Positions 31,518 to 41,504 of a DNA stretch of 64,000 bases are shown piece after piece. The DNA is from Adiantum capillus-veneris (Eukaryota; Streptophyta; Polypodiopsida; Polypodiales; Pteridaceae), in the NCBI GenBank assembly GCA_014529385.2, contig CM043958.1:118163018-118227017 (forward strand), given 5' to 3'. Under the pieces are notes generated by a model. It saw nothing but the letters and a program-made list of their open reading frames with translations. It was not told the origin of the DNA and did not search any database. Each line of letters starts with the position of its first letter. Within the stretch, counting starts at the first letter, position 1. The translations under genes and the position numbers were made by a program.

Positions 31518-32340
31518 GTGTGGACAAAATTTTGCAAATGCAGTTGCAGATTCAAGGGCTATTTCAGATGTGAAACTTTGGCATGCATGTTTGGTCATCT
31601 GAATTTTGCCAGTTTGCTACGTTTACAAAAATTTGATATGGTTGCTTCTTTGCCGCCTCTTGAAGCACCTGTCAAACATGTTTGTGAAGGCTTTATTTTG
31701 GGTAAGATGCAGCGTTAAAAATTTTCAAAGGATGGTTCAGTTAGGGCTACATGCAGGTTGCAGCTTGTGCATAGTGATGTTTGTAGGCCCATGCAAACTC
31801 CATCCTTAGGAAATTACCTTTACTTCGTGACCTTCATTGATGATTACTCCAAGCATGCATGGGTATTTCCACTTAAAGCGAAGTTCAGAGTTTTTATGTG
31901 CTTCAAACAATTTCTGGCTATGGCTGAAAATGTCTCAAAATGTACTATGGGCACCCTTTGTTCCGATCAAGGGGGAGTATATGTCTCATAAATTTAATGA
32001 ATTTCTGGCTAGTCGTGAGATAAAACACCAATGTACAGTGCCTTGTACACCTCAATATAATGGTGTTTCTGAGAGGAAAAACATGTCACTTACATAAAGG
32101 GCACGTTGTATTGTCAAAATTCAAGCTTTGCCGCATTCTTTTTGGCTTGAGGCCATCATGTGTGCCACTTATGTACTGAACAGGTGTCCTATGAAAGATT
32201 TGCAGTCTATTACTCCATATGAAGCATGGCATGATAGAAAGCCTTCTATTGAGCACATGTGTGTTTTTGGCTATTGTGCGAATGATGGTCATGCAAGATG
32301 GAGTAAAAGTTTCATAACATCAAAACCTTCAACTTGTAAA
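31518..32340 (+). pseudogene. Copia GAG-pre-integrase and integrase core
   Basis: Pieces in several frames carry the zinc-binding part (FGHLNFASLLRLQKFDMV, then KHVCEG), the first catalytic Asp (LVHSDVCRPM), the second (LCSDQGGVYVS; usual RSDxGGEY) and the Glu region (PQYNGVSERKN), then SFWLEAIMCATYVLNRCPM and YEAWHDRKPS. It integrates element cDNA in intact relatives. The match ends near 32340 and nothing of RT follows. Confidence 0.85.
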
Positions 32341-33224
32341 AAATTATGTTCTATTGACCTTGGTTTTTATTTTTTCAAAATGCCATCAGCTTTGTTCTTG
32401 GATTTCCACATCCACTTTGTGTTGATAGCCCCCAAGTGTTGCTCTTCATAATGCTGCCACACTTGGACTTCATTGCTTCTTTCCACTTTGGATGAGCCAT
32501 GGATTCCTCCAAATATGCTAGCTTCTTATAAAACATATGATCTCAACCATTAGAGCCATGTTCAAAATTCATTTAGAGGCCTTTCTTTGCATTTGTATCC
32601 TCCTTGACCTTCACAAAACCATCTAGTGCTACCTCAATAGTATCAACATAAGGATTGCAGTCATGAAAGAATTGCTAAGCCCACTTTGGTAGTGGCTTTT
32701 TTGTGGTGTTGCAACATGTTGGTTAGTTTCACATGACCTATCTTAAACAAATAGCTCCTCGTGCTCAAGTTTTATTTGACTAAAACATTTACAGTTCAAG
32801 ATGTGATATGACTACTACTTGAGATCCCTTAGCCTCAAGTACATTATGTGCCTTGAGGATCCAAAAGATACATAAGGGTGTATGCCTTAGCCTTCTCATG
32901 GCCACTTAAACAATTACAATTCAAGATGTGATACGACTACTACCTGGGAGCCCTTAGCAAACCCTTCTTAAATAGCTAGTGTCGACAAGTGTTTGCTCTC
33001 ACTCATTAGAGTTCTTGTTTTTACTACAAGAGAATATTCAATCCTTGCTTTCCTATATAATTTGGTTGTCACACGGATTCTCTAAAATATGTGAAGGTTT
33101 CTTGCTTGCCAAGATTGCTTGAGATAACATAAGCGAAAAAATTGTGGGCACATGAGAATGGATTGGTTTTTGAAAAACTTTCAAGTCTTCTACACATATT
33201 TGTAGATTTTTCTTACCAAACCTC
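32341..33224. other. Non-coding, with a short direct repeat
   Basis: No gene seen. Two stretches of about 50 bases around TTCAAGATGTGATANGACTA, at 32782-32836 and 32907-32961 (spacing 125), form a direct repeat. Confidence 0.5.
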
Positions 33225-33551
33225 TCATGAGGCTAGGGAATCTTTGAAAAGGTGGTCGGGGTCTTCAATTTCCACTTTGCATCTTGAGAATAGATTTGTT
33301 CCTAATCCTCTACTTTTAGTCTTGATCCTAATTGGGATGGCCTCCATAGCACCTTCCAAAGGAAGAACTTCATTGTGCAAGGCCATGGAGAATCCAAATT
33401 GAAAAGGTGGTGGGGGTCTTCTATTGCTACTTTGCTTCTTGAGCATCATTTGTGCATATTCCTCTTGTTTTAGTCTTGAGCCAGCTAGGATGCCCCCCAT
33501 AGCACCTTCCAAAGGAAAAATTTCATTGTGCAAGGCCATGGAGAATCCCAA
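33225..33551 (-). CDS. Unrecognised 108-codon frame with internal repeat
   Basis: The minus strand is open for 108 codons and contains two copies of FSMALHN-E---PLEGAM, from the 155-base tandem duplication that underlies it. Between them is SSNRRPPPPFQFG. The repeat is the likely reason for the open frame, but the Pro-rich and charged sequence looks protein-like. I know no family for it and give it little weight. Confidence 0.25.
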   Translation of the reverse strand: MGFSMALHNEIFPLEGAMGGILAGSRLKQEEYAQMMLKKQSSNRRPPPPFQFGFSMALHNEVLPLEGAMEAIPIRIKTKSRGLGTNLFSRCKVEIEDPDHLFKDSLAS

Positions 33552-33555
33552 ATTT
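33246..33555. repeat. Tandem duplication, period about 155
   Basis: Units start GAAAAGGTGGTNGGGGTCTT at 33246 and 33401 and end GGCCATGGAGAATCC. The periods measured at the two ends differ by about two bases. Confidence 0.9.
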
Positions 33556-35747
33556 CACTTATAGCTAGCACCCAATTTGAATTTAGCCATAGTACATTCC
33601 ATTTCTTATTAAGACCAACCATTTTTCTTTGTAGACAAGGTTGATGTGTGTCCCCCATGTTTGTGGAAGAGCAAAATTCTTGTTTCTAGATCATTGCCAG
33701 GCTTTCCAATCAAATTATATCTTGCAAATAGGCACAATAATATTACTTAGACCTAAAACCATCGTGTTGACTAGAAGGTTTTCATTTTTATTGAGGTTGT
33801 ATTGGATGGTTAGCTAGTCAGCTTCTTTCCAATTTAGGCTATTTCTGTCCCAAAATTGAGTTGAATGTCTTAATCCTTTATTGTTGAGTTTTTTTTGGCT
33901 ATATCTTTCTAGAAAGGCCTTATTGAACCACCTACAATCTCATTGCTACTTGAAGTATTTTGTTTTTCTCCCCATCCTAGTGCTACTTATGCTTTGGAAC
34001 ATTTCTGCACCATGTGAGCCGGCTAGCTGCCAAGCCTCACTATCCTATTCTAGAGACAACAAGAACCACGCACACAAATGCCATACCGTGGGATGGAGTC
34101 CACTCAACTAGTGCATGGAGTCTACAAGAGGTTGTGAGGCTCTTAGAAAACACACTCAATCCCTATCTACCAAAAGATACACTCAACAAAATGTCAGGCA
34201 CGAAAGATTACTACGACAATTGCAAGGAAATCTCGTTGATTCATTAAGAAAATGAAGTCCAAACGTGACCAAACGTGTAGGATGGCTAGGCAATGAATAA
34301 AGAAAAGTACCCATGGCCTCAAATCCCCCTTTTGGCCACTTGTTAATATTGCACTTATTATCTATAAGGTAGATTTGACTTAACTATTTTTGGTCCCGAA
34401 TGCACCCTATAGATTAGTAGTGTTACTCCAAACACCCCTCCTATGCATAAAATGCACTTTGGTTATGTAAATGTTGAGTTATGAGCAGATTTAGGAGAAG
34501 GTTAACTGCAACAAAAACACTATTTTATCACGAGAAACTAAAAATGTAGTGAAGATCTTTTACAAGAAATTGCAATGAAGCAGACATTACTCCAAACAGA
34601 TCATTTGCAAGGGAATTATGAGCTTGACAAAGAAGAAGGAGAGTACATAGTGCTCTACAAAAATGTTATAGAATTATTATCTAGAATGATCTTACAAAGC
34701 CTTCATAAAATTTGGTTTTTATACCTTAGAAGTGGGTAATCTACTAACTCTTTTACACCATAAGGATTCATTGATACAATGTGGAAGCATTTAACCTCGC
34801 TTAATCTAGCTCATAATTACACAATCTTTTACATGCTTGGCTTGGGAATCAGTAAGTTACAAAACGTATAGCTAGAGATGTTTAGAACGCTCAAAAAAAT
34901 AGGAAATTACAATGTAGGCTATTACAACAGCTCATTTGTTAGCGATGCAACTAACATCCCCCCCCCTCCGTTTCTGGGTCGTCTGCAACACAACTAGCTA
35001 ATAGCTAGGTGGTGCTTGAACCATCATGATTGGTGGCACTTGTGGAGTTCTTCCAAAGCTTTGTGGTACTTTATTCAAAGATCGTTCTTTGTTGTGGTGA
35101 TGAATTGCATGGTGATCTTGTTCTTTTTTTCAATAGGTGAGTAAGCCACAAACCTTGCACAAAGCTTTTGAACCAGCCAACCAAAAATTTGGGATCAAAA
35201 AGTGAAGAATCCAATGTAGAATATCTCTTGAACTATTTATATGTAGTATGAAGGAAAAACATAATTCTAGCATAAAATCCATAAATAATTTCATATGAGG
35301 GTTGGCCAAATAGGTTATAACATAAACCCTTATTACCTTCAAGGAAAGACATTCAGACTGTGTCGCTTCACTCAGCTTCTTGGAATATTTCTAAGCAAGT
35401 AAGCAACATTCTTGCTATCTTGATGACCATGATGCATGCAAAATCTAGAATCCTCTTGAACATTTACAGTGCCTCCGTGAGGGTATGGACCATATAAGCT
35501 TCAGTTGGTTTCCCATCCTTTGGTGGTGCTAGCCTTGGGTAATTTAACCATGTTGGATACTTATTTACAATGACTTTGTGGTTTTCCCTATTGTACATGC
35601 CTGGTACTAGGCACCAAGTAGTATCCTTCTTAATATCTTCTACAACATTCATATGAAGTATGAGTTACCTTGGATACTTTGACAGCCAGATTCTCCGCCA
35701 ATTAGGATGTGTGAGTGATGGATCAGCCTCCTCCTCCTTTACTAATC
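33556..35747. other. No gene established
   Basis: Scattered short frames only. A minus-strand frame at 35464-35652 (TTWCLVPGMYNRENHKVIVN) and a plus frame at 34014-34247 are not recognisable. A C-run at about 34950 and generally A/T-rich sequence give no clear feature. Confidence 0.4.
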
Positions 35748-36120
35748 TGTCATAATAACTAATATCTAATTTTCCTAAATGATTTTCTCATGTTAAACTG
35801 ATCATTTAACATGGGAAAGTACGAGGGGAGAAAAATCTAAATTATTGGTAAGGCCAACAGACTGGTCACAGTAGGGATCCAAACGAGGGAAAATAGGGAT
35901 CCAAAGGGAGGACCATCTGCAGAAGAGCAATGTGCAAGCAATGGGCTTCAAAGATGTAAGGTTCAATCCATTAAGACTTCCAAAATGCTAAGGTTCCAAA
36001 ATTCAAAGGTTAAGTCCAATGGTCCATGCTCAGGAAAATTGGATGCTTGATAGTGTAGAGAAAGTCTTTGCAAGCTCCTAAAGAGGAGGGTGCAAGCCCT
36101 TTTAGTAGGGGATGAGAGAG

Positions 36121-36156
<36 letters not shown>

Positions 36157-37291
36157 ACGCAAGCCCCTTTACACAAAGGGCATAGTGGACACATGTTAGC
36201 TCCCTAGCCCAATTGCCCTCAAGGTGCATTCAAATCCTATTGGATGGCCATAGAGGTGGACCAATGAGAATTAGGCTAGATTAAATCAATTTTAATTCAT
36301 TTAAAAACACTTAATAAAAGAACCAATAAGAAAAATCTCTCTAGAAGACTATTGGGCCAGTCTCCCAAGGGGTCCAATGGGCATTCAGTAGCCAATGGCT
36401 TGCCTGATTCCTATTGGCCTGAAGACTAAGGGGTCCAATGAGAGTTTAATTGCATTAATTAATTACCTAAAGCTCTCACAAAAGGGGAAATGGGGACACA
36501 TGTCACAAGGCTATCACTTATGCTTCTTAATTATCATTGGCTAGGCTTTGCAGGGTGCAATGGGGGGCTAGCATAAGTAAAGAGTATGAGGGGTCGACCA
36601 AGAGAGAGAGAGGGGACTGATTTTGTCGAGGCATTATCACACACACACACTCACACAATCTCATGTGTGAATCAAAGAAGACTCTCTCTCCTTCTCAAGA
36701 TTTAATGGAAAGCTTATCACCTACTCCAAGCTTGTGAGAAGGGAGGCCTACACCAACAACTCTTGGCTTTGTGATGCAAATACAACCAAGAGCCAAGATC
36801 CAATGCATGCTCATCTCCTCTACCATGCTAATAATAAGCTATGCTAAGCTATTATGAGTGACTAGATGAGGAGATATACTTCTTTCTCGTAAGACTAGTC
36901 CTTCTTCCTCTCAATCTACTCTCATACCCCGCTAGCTCTCACCATCTTTGAAGGTGTGTGAGGTCTTGGGTCTGAGACCGTGAGGGGATTGATGTTGTGT
37001 TTTATAAGTGTGTGCATGGTGCTTGAAGCTTCCATATTCATTGAGCCAGCAAGATATTGAAGGAACACAAACTATTGTATTGTAAAATGTCTCCCTTGAT
37101 GGGGAAACCTATAATACAAAGCCTTTTGGAGGGGGGACCGGCTCCATGTAAAACCGGTCCTCAATTGTTTTCAATAGCTTAATTTCTCTTTTTTTTGAAG
37201 TATTGTTCATGCTTATCTAACTAGGTGTTATGCTTTTTTTTGCTCTCTCCATCCAAGCACTTTTTCTATGCTCATTAGGAATCTATTCTAA
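35748..37291 (+). repeat. A 5' LTR, main part
   Basis: It starts TGTCATAATAACTAATATC and matches 54527-54870 at its start and 58288-58960 in its second half. It is interrupted at 37291 (CTATTCTAA) by element B. It contains a CA microsatellite (36124-36152). Confidence 0.85.
36124..36152. repeat. (CA)n microsatellite
   Basis: About fourteen CA units within the A LTR. Confidence 0.95.
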
Positions 37292-37812
37292 CCCCCTTCC
37301 CTAATATCTCTCTCTCCTGATTTACCCTCCCCGGCCAGGCAGAAGCTCAAAACAGAAACTCCCGATCCCTCTCTCGTGCTCCCTCTGTGTGAGCCGCGTG
37401 AGAACTCCCCCCACCCTTTCTGCTCTCCTTATTCTTACCCTCACTCTTACACTCACCCTACACTTCCCCTCACATTACCCTCTACCCTTATTCCCCACCT
37501 CCCTTTGGCCCGCTAATATTCCTTCCGACCCCCCATCCTCCCTCTTCCCCACCCGCTCGCCTCACCCTCCCTCGGCTCATTCACCCCCCCCCTCGGCCTC
37601 ATTCCCCCTCTTTGGCCCGCGGATATATTCCTTACACCCCCCCCCCCACCCCATTGACTAATCCCCCCCCCTCGTCCTCAAGCTTCCATGCAAGTCACAC
37701 CCCCCCCCCCCTCCTCCTCTCACTCACCACAATCTCCATGCCCCACAACACCCCCCCCCCCCTCCCCTCACTCTCCCTCACACTCTCTCTCTATCTCTTA
37801 TCCCTAATCGTC

Positions 37813-37813
<1 letters not shown>

Positions 37814-37847
<34 letters not shown>
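37814..37847. repeat. Poly-C run (34 C)
   Basis: Thirty-four consecutive C; shorter runs of 10-18 lie nearby (for example around 37700, 37750 and 38030). Confidence 0.95.
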
Positions 37848-38092
37848 ACCCCCCACCCTCCCTCACTCTCCTCTCACGCTAGCGTGGAGAATCTCCCTCT
37901 CTCTCTCTCTCATCTGGATGTCGCAGGCCACGCCAGCACGGAGACTCTCCCTCTCCCTCTCACGGGTAGCATTCCACCATACACCCCACACACCCACCAT
38001 ACACACTCCCCCACAATCATCACCCCCCTCCCCCCCCCCCCCCCCCCCCCCCCTCTCCTTCTCTCCCCAAGCATTATGCACCGCAGTCCGAA

Positions 38093-38232
38093 CGCACACA
38101 TACACACACACGCCCTCACGGGCAGGCCAATTTGCAATCAACGCACACACACACGCCCTCACCGGTAGGCCAGTCCGCAATCAACGCACACACACACACG
38201 CCCTCACGGGAAGCGCAGTCCACAATACGCCA
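38093..38232. repeat. Minisatellite in B 5' LTR, about 3 units of about 43
   Basis: Units of the form CACACACACGCCCTCACGGG + CAGGCCAGTCCGCAATCAACG. The last unit is diverged (GAAGCGCAGTCCACAATACG). Confidence 0.85.
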
Positions 38233-39310
38233 ATACACACACACAAAACACACACACCCTACCCAAACACACACACCCTACTCACACACCACACACACAC
38301 ATACACACACCCTATTCTACCCCCCCATCCACCTTGCACAGGAAAGCATGCCGCCGGCCATCCGCCAGAGAAAAAAAAAAGGAAAAAAACTATATTTACA
38401 TTATATATATATAGCCCCTCTTCCCATGCACGTTTTCACACGCACATTCCTACACAAAACACACACACCTGCCCTCATGCACGAATATATACATGTCACA
38501 CGCATATACGCACCGCACTGCAAATATGAAGAAAACAGCTACAACATCAACAAACAAAAAGAAGAAGGATCCAAAGCACGCCCCACCAACAACAAAAAGA
38601 GAAAATGCGCCAAAGGCATGCCCCGGACGACTCTGAAAAGAAGTAGGCTCGACACCGACGCACCGGCAGCACGCAACCACGATGCCATCCCAGTAATTTT
38701 TAGGTTATTTTTATCATTATCTTCAGTTTTCACCCGAGCCATTGTAAATTTTCATTTTGTAAATATCCTCTCTCTAGGTGATGGTCAGAAAGGCCCACCT
38801 AGAGATTCCCATCTTTTAATAACCTCCCCAAAACAAAGCAAGGGTCAACCACACCGGGCCCACCAGTTGCTTTGTATCCCCGATTAAGATTACCCTAACC
38901 ACACTGGGATTACCATAATCCAAGCAGCCAACACCTATAATTGGCACTGAGAGGTCATTATCGGGGGGGGGGGGGGCAATTTATGGTGGAAACCAAGCAT
39001 TTGGTTAGAGTGTAGTAGGAGGGATTGAACACCATCACCATCATGGGGAAGGGGTCTTGTGTGTTGGGTTTGCCTTGGGAATTGCACCATGCGAAGGGAA
39101 CCACATCCATCTCTCGACTCCAATGGTCGATGCACACACGTATGCACGCTCTTGGCGATGATTATTCACAATCATTGAGTCGCCCTAGAGAACGCATCAA
39201 GTTGGTTGCACCATCTCCTCCCCCTACCTCTCTACCACCACGGCATGCCGCCTTGTAAATATTGCAGAAATAACTCACCCTCACACCCCCGAGGGTTTTC
39301 ATCAATTGCA

Positions 39311-39314
39311 AGTA

Positions 39315-39384
<70 letters not shown>
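39311..39384. repeat. (CT)n microsatellite in B 5' LTR
   Basis: More than 30 CT units with one CTTT interruption; matched by 48341-48409 in the 3' LTR. Confidence 0.95.
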
Positions 39385-39387
<3 letters not shown>

Positions 39388-39566
39388 CTTTTTTCTCTCT
39401 CGGTGTGTAGGCTTGCGGTGTTCATATCATCGTGGGTTTTGCGTCCTAGCCGCTCAAAGCTAGGTGGTGTCCCATGTTCGCTTTATCGTGGCAGGCTCGA
39501 GGCACGCCATTCGGCCCCCGGCGTTTTAGAGGCCGTCGGGGTTCGGAGTCCGCTTTGCGTCCGTCA

Positions 39567-39586
39567 TTTGGTGCCTCCACAGAGGA
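39567..39586 (+). promoter_or_regulatory. B primer binding site (tRNA not identified)
   Basis: TTTGGTGCCTCCACAGAGGA follows the LTR end CCGTCA directly. The TGG start fits a tRNA CCA tail, but I cannot assign the tRNA with confidence. Confidence 0.55.
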
Positions 39587-39642
39587 GGGCTTTTCTAAGA
39601 CCCTTCAGTTTACAATGCTGAAAGTGACGCCCACTATCAATC

Positions 39643-40060
39643 ATGGACGAGTGGCTGAAGGAATTTTTTAGCTGGAGGATGGAAGAAGAAGAGATGAAGG
39701 AGGCCCTAGCCGCCTTCATTGAGGTGCTACTGCCAGGCTGCAGTGTCATCAAGATTCAAGAGGTAAATTCTCCATCTCGTGTCGCTCGCTCTAACTATAA
39801 ATCGAAAGCATCAGGTGGGAGATTGGTGAGGTGCCATCACTGTTGTCAACCAAGGCACACGGTCGATGAGTGCCAGCAACGAAGGCAGCGGAAGGGCTGA
39901 AGTCTTCTACATTGACATTCATCGCAAGGAGGTCATTCACGTCAAGGAAGGGAAGCAGACGGTGAGGCCTCTTTTCCCTAAAGAAACTACAGTCAAAGAT
40001 AAAACCCCAAAGTGGCCTAAAGGTGCTGCTCAAGCCAAAGGCAAGGAGAAGATAGGCTAG
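39643..40060 (+). pseudogene. B leader ORF, N-terminal part with zinc knuckle
   Basis: The frame 39643-39900 reads MDEWLKEFFSWRMEEEEMKE and ends with a zinc knuckle CHHCCQPRHTVDEC (CX2CX4HX4C). A second phase (39866-40060) continues without low complexity: EVFYIDIHRKEVIHVKEGKQ. One frame change near 39890 would join them. It lies between the primer site and gag, where Ogre-type Tat elements carry their extra ORF1 of unknown role. A zinc knuckle here, separate from the one in gag, is unusual. The function is unknown; nucleic acid binding is a guess from the knuckle. Confidence 0.5.
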
Positions 40061-40140
40061 CCTGGAAACACATCACCCCGAAGGGAGAGGCATCTAGCCA
40101 AGCAAGTGCTTTAAGCTCAGAGAGCCGGGTTGTACCCACT

Positions 40141-40602
40141 TTGACAAAGAAGAAGTCATCCGAAGCTAAGCGGTGGAAGGTCGCCTACAGATTTGCACGA
40201 CGCATGCAAGTGCTACCAATCCACTTCGAGAATCTAGAAGAAGAAGTGGTGAGAAGATTCCCATGTCCTAGAGAAGAGTGGTTCGGCTACTGCTCTCGCT
40301 GTTTTGGGAAGCGAGTGGAGGACCTTCCTCCTCTCCCTGTACAACTTATCCTGAAGAATCTCTCTACCACGGGAGAGACCCAATGGGCTGGAGATGAGCC
40401 GCAGCTAAATGGAGTAGAATTCATGCAACACGCCGATTATAGAAATTACCTACAATTGCTGTTAGCCAAAAGGCTGGGAGTGGTCAGACGCGTCTCCATC
40501 ACCCCGTACGTGCTAAGCAACGAAGGAAGGGTAGATCCCATGAAAGGCGATGACCTCTTGTGGATGTGCCGACTCATCAACACTGGCATGGTAAGAGTAT
40601 AA
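40141..40602 (+). CDS. B leader ORF, C-terminal part, unknown domain
   Basis: A clean 153-codon frame reads AKRWKVAYRFARRMQVLPIH, then CPREEWFGYCSRCFGKRVED and DLLWMCRLINTGMVRV. The open frame extends upstream of the Met to about 40040, so it probably joins the zinc-knuckle part before it through a frame change. It is in another frame from gag, which starts 340 bases later. I recognise no family. By position it corresponds to ORF1 of Ogre-type elements. Confidence 0.55.
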   Translation: MTKKKSSEAKRWKVAYRFARRMQVLPIHFENLEEEVVRRFPCPREEWFGYCSRCFGKRVEDLPPLPVQLILKNLSTTGETQWAGDEPQLNGVEFMQHADYRNYLQLLLAKRLGVVRRVSITPYVLSNEGRVDPMKGDDLLWMCRLINTGMVRV

Positions 40603-40940
40603 GTAAGTATTCCGTCCTCTATGCATGATGGAAAACGGGCCGACGGCATTCCTGTTCAGATTCCTGCAGCATATGCATGTGAATATCTATGTAGATAGGA
40701 AAGTCTTATACCAACAGAAGATCGTTTACCTATTCGGTGCGGCAGTACTAGGAGAAATCCTCAATTCCCCGAACCCTATCATTCTCCGCATACTAGATTA
40801 CCGTCTTTCCTTTAATGTCTCTATTTTTATCCTGTTTTAACCTATCCATCCGCCCCTGTAAAAACCGCTATGAGCCGCTGCTGTTGATGTAAAAAAAAAG
40901 AAAAAAAAGAAAAAGGTTTGTAATTTCCGGAGTCACCACC
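40603..40940. other. B gap between leader ORF and gag
   Basis: No convincing gene. A short frame at 40625-40840 (FLQHMHVNIYVDRKVLYQQK) may be leftover coding sequence. An A-rich tract lies at 40890-40915. Confidence 0.4.
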
Positions 40941-41495
40941 ATGGCAAGTGTTTCTTTCCCCACGTTCAATGGAAAGAAGGGTGAGGATCTCACCACCGAC
41001 TTTTTGGACGATTTTGACATTGCTTGTGTCGTCTCCAACAAAGATGACAACGCTTCACGACTTAGAATTTTTCCTCTACTGATGAAAGTAGAGGCCAGGT
41101 TCTGGTATAATGCATTGCCCCAGGCTACCAAGAATGCATGGGATGTGTTAAGGGCTGCTTTTGTAAAGAGGTTTGGTGGAGGCACAACCTCGGAGAAGCT
41201 ACGGCAGCTATTGACAGAATTAAAGCAGGCAAGCCTGCTGGAGTATGCCACCTATGAGTCAAAGTTTGTGGACTTATGGGAGAGATGGGTTTCCACACTG
41301 GAGGAAGGCGAAGGAGCACCTAATTTCCTGAAGAAGGATTGTTTCATTGCTGGTCTATGGTCGCCGCTTAGAGAGAAGGTGAAGGGAAGGTTTCATGCAA
41401 CATATGAGTTGGCAGTCGAAGTAGCCCACCTTAAAGACAAGAAGCTGCGCATGCAAGCAAGAGTAAATGAGTCAGAGGAAACAAGATCGGCCTGA
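40941..41495 (+). pseudogene. B gag capsid domain
   Basis: It starts MASVSFPTFNGKKGEDLTTD and carries the gag core: EARFWYNALPQATKNAWDVL, then FVKRFGGGTTSEKLRQLLTE and FIAGLWSPLREKVKGRF. It ends at TGA (41493-41495), but the same frame goes on directly into nucleocapsid, protease and RT. The stop is best read as CGA changed to TGA rather than a programmed end, since five or so similar stops follow. It is the first part of a single gag-pol frame reaching 46194. Confidence 0.85.
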
Positions 41496-41504
41496 CCAAC
41501 CCTA

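Larger units (their letters stand above)
29452..32340 (+). mobile_element. Ty1/Copia retrotransposon, 3'-truncated
   Basis: A short LTR, an initiator-Met primer site, gag with one zinc knuckle, aspartic protease, GAG-pre-integrase and integrase follow in Copia order. Integrase comes before where RT should be, but the coding match stops near 32340: RT, RNase H and the 3' LTR are missing. It is dead, with stops such as TAG at 30201 and 30612. Confidence 0.88.
37292..39566 (+). repeat. B 5' LTR (left end truncated)
   Basis: It matches 46347-48592. Its first kilobase is extremely C-rich and G-poor on this strand, with a run of 34 C at 37814-37847, then CA-rich minisatellite, then normal sequence, a CT microsatellite (39311-39384) and the conserved end. 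Several long plus and minus frames over 37389-38887 are by-products of these low-complexity tracts and are not genes. Confidence 0.9.

Noticed and set aside
37389-38887. Long plus and minus frames (up to 305 codons) in the B 5' LTR, and their copies at 46194-47915
   Set aside because: They translate C-, CA- and CT-rich low-complexity DNA (Pro, His, Thr, Ser runs), lie inside LTRs and are open in several frames on both strands.
39206-39463. Frames of Ser-Leu repeats at 39162-39463 and 48230-48635
   Set aside because: Translation of CT microsatellites.
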